From Aphis gossypii (Eukaryota; Arthropoda; Insecta; Hemiptera; Aphididae), in the NCBI RefSeq assembly GCF_020184175.1, contig NC_065530.1, forward strand, positions 2,356,001 to 2,420,000: DNA of 64,000 nucleotides, read 5' to 3'. A model generated the notes under the pieces. That model was not told the origin of the DNA and ran no database searches. It saw only the letters and a list, made by a program, of their open reading frames with translations. The position numbers and the translations under genes are program-made. Positions 1 through 13,800 of the stretch are shown here, piece by piece; positions within the stretch are counted from its first letter, which is position 1, and the number at the start of each line of letters is the position of its first letter.

Positions 1-3000
1 GTTTATTATCAGCCATCGGAACTTACTGACTACACTGGTAAATATTTTTAATGTTATACTATATACTATATAGTAATGCAGTTAACTGTCGAAGATTTTG
101 GAAAACAACTAGTAATACTATTGGGTGCGGGTTGTCCTGGGCGCCACAAATGTGATGTCTATTAAACCACGCTAAGGTTAATGTTATTATAAAATGTTTA
201 TTTTTGGTATTTATAAACGATGAGTACAACATCTTTTCTGTAATACGAAACGAACAATTACTAGAAGATAAATCGTCGGGAACGACAAATTTTTCTGCCG
301 AATTGTATAACATAAAATTACAAACACTTTTAATGTTACGTCGATAGCCGAAAATCACTCATTTTTTATTTTTTATTAAATAAGAATTATTATTGAATAT
401 CGAAAACTTTAGAAAAATGTTACTGTGTGTTTTATTTTTGCCCTTTGTCTATGGTTTTAGGATCCATCAAATATCGGTAAATAATGTGAACAAAAATTGA
501 GGCGTATATAGAATAGGTACATCAATGAACTTTCATCATCAGTAATCAGTATAGATATACTGCGTTTAAAACTATGTAATCAAACAATGATATTATATAT
601 GTATAATATATGTGTATACATTATTTTATTTAAGCTTACATTCGTATAGACTTATAATAGCCTTTAATAAATATATACAAATTTTATTCCTGAAACTGTA
701 TAGTATACTTTGTATTATATTTTCAATAATTCATTTATAAAATAATTAAATGTTTTATTAAATTCCTGTGGTGACCATTAAAACTTTTTTTTTCAAATGT
801 GAACCATCTTTTTTATATCAATATTTAGGTTAAATTATTAAAATGATAATGTTTATCAATATGAATCAAAAATTAAACAAGTATTTTTGAACTTAAATAT
901 AATTTTAGTAATAATAAGAATAATATATTATAGTCTATGGCAATTTAATGACGATAAAATAAAAACTACGGTTACTTATATAAATATATTAAAATTTTAT
1001 ATTTTAGATAAGACAATAATTATTTAGTGATATAAAGACATAGGATATAAAGTTTAATAGTTTAAAATTAATCATTAGAATATAGATTTTGAAGCATCAG
1101 AATTTAAAAGAAATTATTCGACCATACAATTACAGAAAAAATAGCGTGTAAAAATTATTTTTAAATAACAAAGTTCTTTTTCAGCGTTTTTATGATTATA
1201 GTGAATCACCCTGTATTCCGACGGGTATTATAATATTATATAATTAATAGTTGTACGATATAAGTATATAAATATAAGTTAATATTAATAATCGATAATG
1301 TGCGTATATTAAGTATAACGAAGTATTATAACTATTATAAAAATAAGGTTATGCGAGCACGGTGTACTTATTAATGTATAATGAGTTATTTTACTCGTTT
1401 CCGAAGACTTCGGCCACGTTAATCATAAATTTATACAGTCATAAGTATACATATGACCTTCTGACGTCCTAATGATATTCTAAATTCTAATAATATCTAA
1501 TATAGACCTACATAATACAAAAATAATATTATTTACACGTTAAAATTCAATTTACCAATCATTAAAATATACTCAACGGGTAGTAGAACAATACACATTA
1601 AACATTAATTATTATCCACTTTGAATTGTTTCCGTGCATACACGATTTTATAATGACCTGTGAACTGTTATCAAAAATCCGTCTTTGAAATCGAATGTAC
1701 TTAATGCCTAAACATTTTATATACATATATAATATAAACTTTAAAGTTCCTGCTAAAAACGCAATTTGATTTCCTATTTTGTTCGTTATTATGTCGTTAT
1801 TATCATTCATTTCATTTCACAGAAATAGACATAAACAACTAATAATATCTTTTATTATTTTAACTTATAATTATTAACTAATTATAATACACGCAGTGGT
1901 AATGCAGTCGTATATATTATAATATACGTTTTATTTTCGACCGATGCGAAACGATCAGTTTTGATCATTCTACAGAGATCAAAAATAAAGAAAAAAAGGT
2001 GACCAACAATCACTATTTTCAATAATGCTTGTAAATATTTTATAGTATTTTAAAAAATATATATTTTTTAACAAAACATAAATTTTAAGTTCACCAAACG
2101 CTACAATGCATATTTCATATATATATAGCTATAATTATGGTGATGCTTAATGAACATAACTCATAACATTTTCTTTGTAATTTTTGTTGATTTTTGAAGC
2201 ATTTAAAATACAATTACATTTTTCTCTTGGACCGTATGTAATACTATTATGGTATTTATTCATAAAGATTTTCAAGGCGTGCAATTTTTTAGGTAATAAA
2301 ACCATGGTTAAAAAATAATTACATAATTTTTACAATAAAGAGATATTATATCTAAAACAAGGTAAACACAAAAAGGCGAAAATATGCGAAGTGATTATTT
2401 ATTTAATATTGGTCATTAGACATCACTTAATGAACTGATATAATTTTCATTACAAATACAATGAATACGTATAATATACATAATATATAGTAAATATTTA
2501 CGTTTTTAATGTCATATAGACTATTACTTATGCAGTTTTATCAATAATATTAAACCAAACATAAGGCATACAAATATATATTCGATAATTAACTATTCAT
2601 ACATATTATATAGATATATAGGTATTAATAAATACCAATACAATGCTATTTAGTCAATTTAATACAATATTTATCAGTCAATTCATTCTCATTATATTAC
2701 AACTTATCACAATAAATCAAAGTTTTAACATCGTTATTATTATGCTATACAATATATCATTTTGTGTACATAAAATTGATGTTTTGTCAAAAAATATTTT
2801 TTTTTCAAATACCATAGAATGTGAATGAAACATTTTTTTGTAAATAATATTTTTATTCAATATTTATGTCTATTTTATTTTGTTTTTTTACCATTAACCA
2901 CTGTGAGCGTAATATTATAATATAGGTACATATAGTGTATTATTAGGAATAATAGAACGGTAAAGTCGTCCTCGTTCGCGTATATGAACATTAATATAGG

Positions 3001-6000
3001 TATCTTATCTCATCGGCAATCGCGCACGATTTCCATATACTAGCGCACCTGCCCGATCGATAAGTCGTTTAATGATTAGTATATATTATAAAGTTATAAC
3101 TTATAATACGAGCAGGTACTCTCATAATGATCGTTTAAATATAAAGGTATATTGTATATAAAAAAAATATAATATATAATATCATCGCAATGCTTATAAT
3201 TTAAGTGCCTATATGTAATATTAATGATCGACGTATACGCCTTCGAAAATTCACTGATTTAATTTAATTCACTCGTTTGTAGAAAGTACCTACAGTTACG
3301 TTCATCACGTTAAAAATCAAATAGTTTATGACCGGCCTCCCACGTACAGATGCGCCATGTACCATGCCTTATAATTTGTTAAAAATATTTTCAAAGATGT
3401 TTCAAATAGGTAAATATTTAAATAAATTTAAAAATATACTTAAAGTACTTTTAAATACATACGTACTTGTTTATTTTGTAGTTTTTTGTTAGTTTATAGG
3501 TACACTCATTTATAAAATATGTTTAACTATTGTTTAAATAGATTAAATTCGACATACCATGAGATTTCTTATTTTATATATGGTGAAATGTATGGTATTT
3601 AGTGTTTTTAATCATAAAATAATAAATATGTAGTATTATAATTCTCTTTTTGATACATTATATTTTTTATAGATTGCGAAACGGAAACACACGTAACATG
3701 GATATTTTGGAATCGCATGAAAACTTAAGATATCTTCGTTGGCGAATCCTATATAATATATAGGTGTATAGGTGTATACAGGTATTCTAAGTCGTTTATC
3801 TTGCGTATATTCGTCTCAGTTTACCAGTTTACTGGATCTTTTCCAAAAACTAAATTTCCGACTAGTTATTGTAGTGATACATTTTTACTCACAATCACTA
3901 ATAATAATAAACATGTAAACTTTTTTTTATCTACATTATAGTCACCTTCTTCCCCATTATTAAGCCTAAGACATAAAAATCCGTATTCTAAATATAAGAT
4001 GTTCCTTACAAAAATCTTAGTTTGATCACCCTAGCACCTTCATTATGGTCACGAACTTATCGATTTGCAGAGTTATATCCAAGCGATCATTTAACTCTCC
4101 AACTTAACAAACATTTTTCGTTCCTTTTTTCGTCAAGTAGTAGTAGTGGTTCAAACTCCAGAAAACTTATGTATAAATTAAATATCACTATATTTTTCTA
4201 ATAATTATAATAAACCATTAATGATATTAGTATTAAGTATTAAAAAATAGTTATACGTACAAGCATATCATTGATATTTACGATACCGACGAAGTGACGT
4301 CGACCCGGTCATAACAACGTCATCACGAGTTCTTGTAATATTTATGAACTAAATAATATAATAAATTAATAACATACTATCATTATACACATGTATAACT
4401 CATTATTTTTTTTTTTTTTAGATAGTGTTAAATTATTATTAATATATAAACGGTACCATCTGGACCAAGAAAATGTACTCATGATAAGCGAATACCATTA
4501 ATATAATAATGGTAAAACATTTCGATATGATATAATTATGATGATGTAAGATAATCGGTTCAACTCTATAGAAATATAATAATACATTGATTTTTTTTTT
4601 TTTGAGAGGTTTAGCACATAATATTGTTATAAAACAAAAAAATAAATAGGTATAAAAAACTTAAGTTTACTATTTATATATGTATTCGTATTGTAAATTA
4701 TATCATTTGTATTATAATTATGTGTTAGTAATATTTAATAACCACAATTATGTTTCAGATTTTTATAAAAATTTTTATTTCCGATCGTTTTTTTTTTTAT
4801 TTATTACAAAACGTTGGATCATTACGAATGAACATCAATAATTTATAATACATAGGTATTACTAAATTCAGATATATAGTTTACAAAACATAACACTAAT
4901 TAGTACGTAACTCCTATATAGTCCGATATGCACTACTACTATACACTGTAGTACTACACTTATTCCTAAGTTTTATGAGTGGATTTTAGTATCATGGACA
5001 TAAGCAAAAACACTAAAAAAGGTTATAGTTAGGCAGTTTTCAAACTAGTTATTCGTACATACAACCTCAATAATATAATATTAATTACTATGTCACATTA
5101 AAATGTACGTACCTATATTTTACAAAAAATGATGTTGAATGTCGATATTATTGCAATATTTTACCATAACATTAACGGAAAATCGAAATGTCCGAAATGT
5201 TGTTGCACGAAACAATTGTCTTGGGCCCCATCTCTTTTTCAAATCTATTCGCCAAGTCTTCTCGCATATATAAAAACAGATACGGTAGGAGTTAGCAGAT
5301 GGTATTCGTTATGTTTTATACGTTAAAATGTTTAATTTTTAGGTTAACTGCCTATAAAAATCAATTGCTATGAGCCGTACTGTGCAACGTTTGTATTTTG
5401 GGTGGCACAACTCGCGTTTTCCCTTTTTAAATACATAACCTTCGATTAACGATTGATTTTTCGATCGGTCCGAACTCCGTCCCGAATAATATGGAATACT
5501 ATAATATATTATTATATGGGCGCTGTGTTTATATAAGATACATAGAACACCCAGTGCTGAATTGTCTGAATTGACCTATAGACTTTATACGTTGTATACA
5601 TATACCGAATAAATGATCAACAGCCGGCCCTCATTTGCTTTGAGTCTTACTTATTTGTGTAATAGGACCAGTAAAACAGACATGAATGGTGTTTTTCGTT
5701 ATTTTAGATTACAAAGCGAAGCGATACACAGTCATAACATATAATATAATGTATCGTTTTCCATGCCATGTTTATTTTGTCTACATTCGTCTTAGTATTG
5801 TCTAACGTTTAATATAAACTTTTTTTTTTTTTAATATAATATAGACTATGACATAGAACAAGACAACAGTGTCATCACTTTTAAATGTTTGTTTCTACGA
5901 ACTAAAAATCTTTAAGAATTAACACACGGTTTGTTTAAAGGTTGTTCTTGCAGCGATTTAAAAATATTAAAAATGTACAGACACAATTTTCTTTTTAAAT

Positions 6001-6879
6001 AGGTATTTAAAATTCAAATTTAAAAGTAATTTAAAGTTTATACAAAGAATGATGATTTTTTTTTATGAATCGATTTTGATTTTCATTATTGCAATTCAAA
6101 AAATAATGATTTAAAATGTTTCACTTGTTTACGTATAATGATTATCGATTTTACTATAAGTGTTTTCATTGTCATGAATTTCATTATGATCAATTTTCTC
6201 TGTATATAATACCCGTTTTTAGGGAAAAAACATATACTGTAAAATTGAACATAAAAAACGCATCATCGTTTGTACGGTGGGTTCAAAAAGTCAACTATCA
6301 AAACGTGGTGTATTATATTATTAACCCCATATTTCACGGTCTGTGAGTGCGGTGGCATCAGCGAATAAGGGTGGTGACGATTATTATTACGGTGCGAACA
6401 AAGAGTGCGTGTTCAGAACGTTATGTATTGTTTTTAATTGTTATTATTATACTTTCACCGATATGAATATTCTTATTGGCTTTTTCGCCGATATCAGTGA
6501 TGACGGGACTAGCGCAGCTACAATATATTAAAATATTGTGATATGCAAAAAATATACCACAACACTCTCAAATTTAATTCATAGCCAGTGATAGAAGTCA
6601 TCAATCATAGGAAAAATTTTTTTAAAAAAACCATACTGTTTAATGTCAACTATATAATATCAAACACACCATCGAAATCTTAAGTTAATATTATAATATG
6701 CTATAGTTAGGTGACAAAAAATTTCGAACGATGGCTGAATCGATACCAAAATTCTTTTAAAAAGCTCTCAAAAAGAACCTAACATGTCATATCGCTTAAA
6801 CTTTGCATTATATTATAATATACTATAAATACCAAACGATTATATTATACGATTGATTTTTACCATAATACATTTTATG
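1..6879. other. AT-rich gene-free stretch
   Basis: I see no supportable gene here. Open frames are short, rich in Ile, Tyr, Asn and Phe, and have no recognisable motif or splice-site pattern. The DNA is dominated by TA-rich runs and scattered poly-T tracts. A short ATACAGGGTGATT-like end is present in reverse orientation near 1204-1217 and may be a transposon scar. Nothing else stands out. Confidence 0.6.
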
Positions 6880-7330
6880 GATCTTTTCCGGTGACTGCAG
6901 GAAGACTGCACAATGATGACGTCGCAGGAATAACCTCTCAGTGTACTTGTCACATCTAAATTGCGTACAGCTGCGGTGCAGTTTCTACTCATGATTTATA
7001 TATATATGCCTATTCAATCCTTTCTCGAAAGACGATATATATTTACTACACCGTACCACTTACAAACACCCCGGCAGGGGGGGACGCCGCCGACGGGTTG
7101 GAATTTGTGAAGAAAAAATAAATGCACATATTATATATAAGTTTAACTACCGCCGAGACACCTGTACGCATTGTGTAAATTGTATCGCCTTATAATTCCT
7201 ATTCACCAGCGAAGGGTCTCTCTTCGCCGTATTATATGTCTCCCCGTACCACCCTGACTCCAGTTTGTGTGTGCGCACTCACCGCGGTGATGCAGTAAGT
7301 GTGTATATCACGGAACTCACGCATTGTCAT
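6880..7330. other. GC-richer island with CRE-like and E-box motifs
   Basis: This patch is clearly less AT-rich than its surroundings. It holds a TGACGTCG cAMP-response-like motif near 6917 and a CAGCTG E-box at 6968-6973. No coding frame with convincing composition runs through it. It could be a regulatory element or an untranslated exon of an unrecognised transcript. Both readings are inference. Confidence 0.3.
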
Positions 7331-7870
7331 CGCGTTTTATTTATTTATATTATTTTTTTTTTCTTCTGTATCATTATATTATTTCGAAATTGGGTACACG
7401 ATAATATTTTTACTGTTGTGTGCGCCGAACATACCGTTTAGATCCACACAAACACCGTAACGGTATATATATATATATAATATATATAGAGGTATTATGT
7501 ATATATAAACACATTACACGTATATATACACACGTGCAGAACCCCTCGTCTCTTGTTCGATGAACAACTCACACACACATATACAAAAGGTAGGTCGATA
7601 TAGGTACTACACTACACTATAATATATATATATATATATAGTTATATCAATGTATTGATGCGTGCAGGGACCGCACTAATAAACCTATACATTGTAATAT
7701 ATATATATATTGTAGAGTACACCGGTAAAAGGGGAGACTTGCGATCCTCGAAGGATATATTATGTACATGTATAAATATATTTATATTTGAGCATTGTGT
7801 GTACGCGTCTACCTATATTATCGTATCATATTATAGGTATCTGGCTCATTGTTGGAATTTAACGTCGAGT
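7331..7870. repeat. TA dinucleotide microsatellite zone
   Basis: Several pure or nearly pure (TA)n runs occur near 7464-7488, 7621-7641 and 7697-7711, with CA-rich runs between them. This is simple-sequence DNA, and the short frames across it are composition artefacts. Confidence 0.7.
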
Positions 7871-10060
7871 AAACTACCCAAATAATACAATATTCGTCGT
7901 AGTCTTTCAACAATAAATGATTTATCTTCGAATCTCATACCGTTAATTGATTTTTCACAATATATATTATACTATATGATGAGGTAAAAGTAAAAAATTG
8001 AATATTTTATTCACTAACCAATGCATGTAAAAATTATCACTATACAGCTCATGTAGAAATAAATACAATGACCAAAATGATACTTTAATATTTTATTAAA
8101 AATTAAAAAGAATACCCTCCTTCTAAAAGTAACCTACATTATACAGTCGCACTACTGCAGTTTTGTATAAATTAATAATGTATTGCTACGGCTTACCCAT
8201 AATATTATAAACCGTTTCATGTACATAGATTTAATTATATGTATTTCAAAATGTCAGAACATGCAAATCCAAAAATAAAAAAGTAATAATCACATATTTT
8301 TGCTTCTTTGAATGCATATTATAATAGCATAAGCATACATAATATTTAGTCCGTTTTTAAACTATTAAGTTTTTTTTCATATTTATAATTTACTACATTT
8401 TGCTAGCGTCTTGATGATTTGTGGAGCAATCACTCGTCTGCCGCAAAGCTTAAAAATTAAAATTGGAAAAACACTTTGCGACAATATTAGAATTATTCGA
8501 AGTCGTAAAATGTATTATAGTCAATTTATAAAAAAAATATGTTTAGTATCATAGCTACTTAAAATTTTATATCAAGATCCTCTATAGCAATACTTAAAAA
8601 ATTAAAAATAAAAAACATCAAACAAATGACTCGAATAAATTGTATTTTTAGAAAACTTCTACATTATTGTAATGAAATCTTCGCCCGATACATATTTTCA
8701 ACTATTATCGAGAAAATTTGTTGTGTTACGTTTTGCGGTCACTGTGACGGTGTAGCGGAAAGTATTATAATGCATACTATAAACTACATTGCACTATTAT
8801 ATTGTATTCTTTTTCCAAATTTAATATGGTGAACATTTTTAACTTGCCTATATATTATTTTACGGTTATTTAAACAAGAAAAATGGAATATAATATCTAA
8901 CGGAATGATAAAAAATAGATTCAATACGATGTACAATTCACGTGCCCACAACTCCGCACTATTATATTATTTAGCCAATTTCATATGTTAGACAGCCATA
9001 ATAATTATTAAATTATAAATGCGTCGTTAATAATATTATTATCAATTTTTGGCTGAGATCGCGTACCAAAGAACCGAAGTAACGCGTATATAATATTATT
9101 ATTAATGTCTATCGACTCGTGTGCACAATATTTTTTACGTTAAGCCCTGCTCGCGGATAATATGTATTCCATCGCGGTTAGAGTGTTTAAGACCCGCGAG
9201 TCGGTTAACCGGTTCGGGTGAGTACAGTGTTTTACGGTTTTCACCGATTATCGCCCCGCCATCAATATATAACTACGTTTTTCTGAATAATATTGTAATA
9301 CTACCTCGATATCTTCTCGAACACTCTGTACATTGATAATTATGCATTCTTGTATTTCTTATAAATTATAATATTAGACCTTCGTAACATTGGCAAAACG
9401 ACTAACTATAACAAGACCTGCTGCAGTCGTCTTCTGACGGATTTGCATAAACTAACACACTGTAGCCCAATAAATATAACGTATTATCGTAACTAGCTCT
9501 CGGTCCCTCCCTACATTTTAAACGGAATAATTATGAGGCGCAGTATATATTATATTATTTATAATTTATTTATATTTTATGCTGTATTATTAAACAAACA
9601 CCTCGTCAGGTTATTGCAGGTTAAAAGATTATCGTTTTCAGTGAATCCCGGTTGAAGTAGCAAAATAAGTAATGCAACTCCGTTGCAACGATATGTTGCT
9701 AACTATACAAAACTGCGTTTCTTCAGCCATCACAGTGGTCAGTGATATTACACATTTCTTCCGCGAAATTATTCGTGAAATGTAGTTTAAAAACTAACGA
9801 AAACAGCTAATACAATTTCGTTTTTTCCTTTACTTACATACAGCCGGACACATTAAATAACCACCGAGTCGAATAAAACTGTAGACCTTTTTAATTTCCT
9901 GCTAGGGAATTGGGGACCGTTTGACACCGACAATGAATAGTAATGAACTGACGGTATGTATATCGTTTTAATACGAAGTATTTGTCATTTGGTAACTAAG
10001 CGTTTTAATATTATCCAAACACGAGCTATAATTGTACGTATATACCAAGCCGTTGCAGCA
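7871..10060. other. AT-rich gene-free stretch
   Basis: No supportable gene, RNA gene or mobile element was seen. Frames of about 70 codons near 8626 and 9121 have no motif and unconvincing composition. Confidence 0.55.
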
Positions 10061-10860
10061 GCGTAACACGTACACCCGCAGCGCGCAGCTTTTTGCCGTT
10101 TTCCCAAAAGTGTCCCCTGTCGCCACTCACTGTGTAATATTATACACACTGTGACCATACGGTTATCATACTATAAGTCAAGTACATAAGGCCAACAGTT
10201 TCCACACGCTGAAAAAAGCTATTCTCGCAACACACGTACACACACACATATAGTATATATAGCTTCGCAGCACTGAGCCCAATCCAAATAACGTCGCCAT
10301 GTGCGCGTCGCCGTCACCGCGAGTGTTTCCACACACATAGACACGCGCGTAAATATATATACAACAATCGTATATACAATATAATAATATGTGAGTATTA
10401 TATATAGGTACGTACGCGTATTGCAGCACATAAGTCTATACGTGTGTACATTTATACATATTTACATGTGTGTGTGTCGGACTCGAAGATAGACTATGAA
10501 AATAGCTCGGAGGACACATGTACGCGCGCGCTTGTGTGTGTGTAAGTGCGCTCGTTTCGAAAAGCGACACCAATTATACATATACCGTACAAATGCGCAC
10601 ACGGTGCGAGCGGGAGAGGATTGAAGCCGCCGCCGGATGAAAGTCTGCCAAAATTACACTGCTGCTGCACCTGGACCGGAGAAGCAGAACTTGCGCTCCG
10701 CACTATATTTTATAATACGTACCACGTGCTCGGCGGTCGTATTATCTCGGCGTGTACATGTGTGTGTGTGTGCGTGTGAAAAAAATAAATCTATAGAGAA
10801 AAAAATGTTCGAGTACCCTCCCGTCGCTCGTCTTAAGCTCTAAACATAGTCCACACTCCT
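10061..10860. repeat. GC-richer block with CA/TG microsatellites
   Basis: The block has repeated (CA)n/(TG)n runs, for example near 10226-10246, 10467-10477, 10534-10543 and 10758-10776. A CpG-rich stretch lies at about 10600-10740. Overlapping open frames on both strands arise because the composition lacks stop codons. None has a recognisable domain or a codon pattern that favours one strand. Confidence 0.5.
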
Positions 10861-13800
10861 CCACCCCTAAGTATATAATATTATTATTATTATGCCCACT
10901 ATGAGTATTACACGACGCGTGTTCGACGAGCGTGTGCTCGCAGACGTGATGTGGAGTCACATTAATTACGAATTTTGTCGATGTCGATCACATATTTTGC
11001 GAGGCGTCAATTTTCACTCGCCACTTCGAGATCGCGATATCTTAAACTTGAATACATTTTGTAGAACCGATGCTTTCACATTTGGCATTTGATTTTGTTC
11101 CAATAACATAGTGGGTATAAGGCTTATACTATTAATTATTTAATTGGAATAAATAGGTACCGGCAATTTGTCAATTTCATCAACCACGACGATAATATTA
11201 TTAAAGATATATATCATTTATTGAGGTAATCTTAGTTGTTAGGGAGATACCAAATCGTACTTATACCCAATAGTTTATACTGTTTATAGAATAGTAAAAC
11301 TAAAGTTTCATATCCTTTTTACAATATTATCAATCTCAATATTTTTATTTCTGTAGCCCGGTGTATACATTCTATTTTGACTCTAATCATTTTAATTGTA
11401 CATATACTTTTATCAATCTGTCAGTCTGCTATAAAATTTAGCGGGTAAATTATTTTCACACATTTAATTAATATATTAATGTGCATTTATTTTCAGATAA
11501 TTACATATTACTTTTGTTATATTAAACAAAAATAGTTTAAGTTTTATTCAGAGTTTGGCACCAAGTTATGACGCGTTATTACAACCGGATGGATAAATTA
11601 TACAAATTTTGTACAATTTTGTTTTTGTCTTTTGGCACAGAAATCCGTACCCTTATTATAAACATTACAAATCTCTTGTCAGGTTACGTATAGTGCAGAG
11701 TAAGATGAATAAAAAAATGTTATATTTTACGAGCAGAGGATTATCGGCTGGAATCGCAAGATATAAATTGTACTATTTTGGAACGGGGGCAAGGGACAGT
11801 AAAAATCTCCATGTAACATTAAATCATAACATTGAAACGGTGATTTTCATCCGTCTAAATAACGCGCTCGCTCCGTCGTCGCAGCCAACAGACGCACGAC
11901 GTGCGTTTTAAAATTAGCTGACGAGAGTCCGTTGCCGCACGTGCACAACGTATTTTATAAAATTCATCAGGGCGGTGGCCGGCCTAGGGCCGACGCCCGT
12001 TTAATTATACGGATAAAAATTATTATAATCATCTGCATACACGGCTATAATACAATGTTGTCGTCTATACATAGGCACATCGTATATTATGTCGGATTCA
12101 AATGCATATATCTTGTACATTATATGTTCGTTTTGACACTTAAGATCTTGTTGGTGCGCGGGTCAGGTTGTCGTGTACTGGCTTTAAGTCTTCCAGCGCA
12201 AAGTGTGAAAATTAATTTGGTGCCTCCCTCTCCTTAATCAAATTCTAATATCTCGTGTGTTTTTCTGATTTTGGTGCTCGTGCACGTCAATCATATCTAA
12301 AGCCCACCATGGTAGAGGTCATAATAAGATTTGTCAGACGTCACGTCGGTGCATCATAAACTTAGTACACCGGATGAAAGGACAGTACAATCCATATGCA
12401 TTATCTATGGATCATGCGATTAGGGATCGGGTCTCAAGGGAGTTTGGCTCCTCTGGTAACAAATTCTGGTGTAAAGGGGCTTCGATGTTTGAGTATCAGA
12501 TGGTATACGTAATAAACAAATGATACATTTTTAATTTTATACTTTAGACGTCATACATATACGCTAATTGCATTGAGAGAATTTCGATGGAAATAAAATA
12601 TAATATAGTGATTATCAAAAATCGAGTTTTGAGGAACTTAAAAGTTGTACGAATAAATTTATGATAAGATTCGTTTTTTGAAGTTGAAATATGACAAATT
12701 ATGGATTATTTATATAGTGTTGTCCACTTACCTTAAAATAATTAAGTCTATCTGATTAAATATTAGTAGAAAAACATTTCATTGTATATTTTGTGAGTGA
12801 CACTCAAGGAATTCAAAATAAAAAAATTAAATTACAAAAATTAATATGAACCTTTTGTAACTTGCATCATATGCTAAAATAATTATTATTTAAAAAAGTC
12901 ATTTCTAATGTGGACCAAATATTGATATAATTTGTGTATTTTTTTCTTATTATTATAAGATTAAAAACTCCACTACCACCAGTATCACCTTACTCCTTAG
13001 AAGGTTTTCGTATGAAATACGAGTACATGTAAAATTCTTGCTAAAAGCAATGTATAATTTGATCAATTTTTACCATAAGTAAGTACTTAAATTATAATTT
13101 AAGGAAATTGGCGTTTTATTACCTAATAATATCATGTGACACGGTATGTCGGCGTTGCACTTAAACTTATGTCCAATCCAGCAATGTTCACTCACTAAGA
13201 CTCGACATTAGTCTATAGATTATGTAAGATTCAAGGTTGAGACACATTTTTTTTTAAATAATATATATTAATTACATGCAGCAAATTTTTACATGACTGA
13301 CATGACTTTTTCATGATGTAATATTGCTCACCTTTTTGATAATTGTCTTGTTATTTTAGTTAAAAGAAAAAAACTCTTCTTTTAAATTTAAGTCACCTAT
13401 TTATATAATATATTATATAAACGTTTTTTCAGATGTTTTTATCGACGTTTGTATAGCGGATGTAGATTAGCCTTTAGGAAGATTATGATGCTGGATTGCA
13501 TAGCAACAGCTGTTATAAATACCAAACTATTATTATTTATCAATAATAATAATATTATATTATATAATAAGTAAAACATGAATTATATTTATTTTGGTGT
13601 ATAGATTTTTAGACATGTAGGGAGAGTGGTTCGAGTTAACTTCCTTAAGGTTACAAAAATATTATTCCACTGCAACTATAGCAAATCGAATATTTTGATT
13701 TTACTATCGACATTTTTGTTATACTATGATTGAAATAATGGTAATTTATTGTTTTTGTAGTATTAAATTTTTTAAATTTTAAAATAATGTATGTGGGTTT

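Noticed and set aside
10178..10960. Several frames of 66-83 codons
   Set aside because: They overlap on both strands across CA/TG microsatellites and encode low-complexity Tyr/Cys/Thr-rich peptides.
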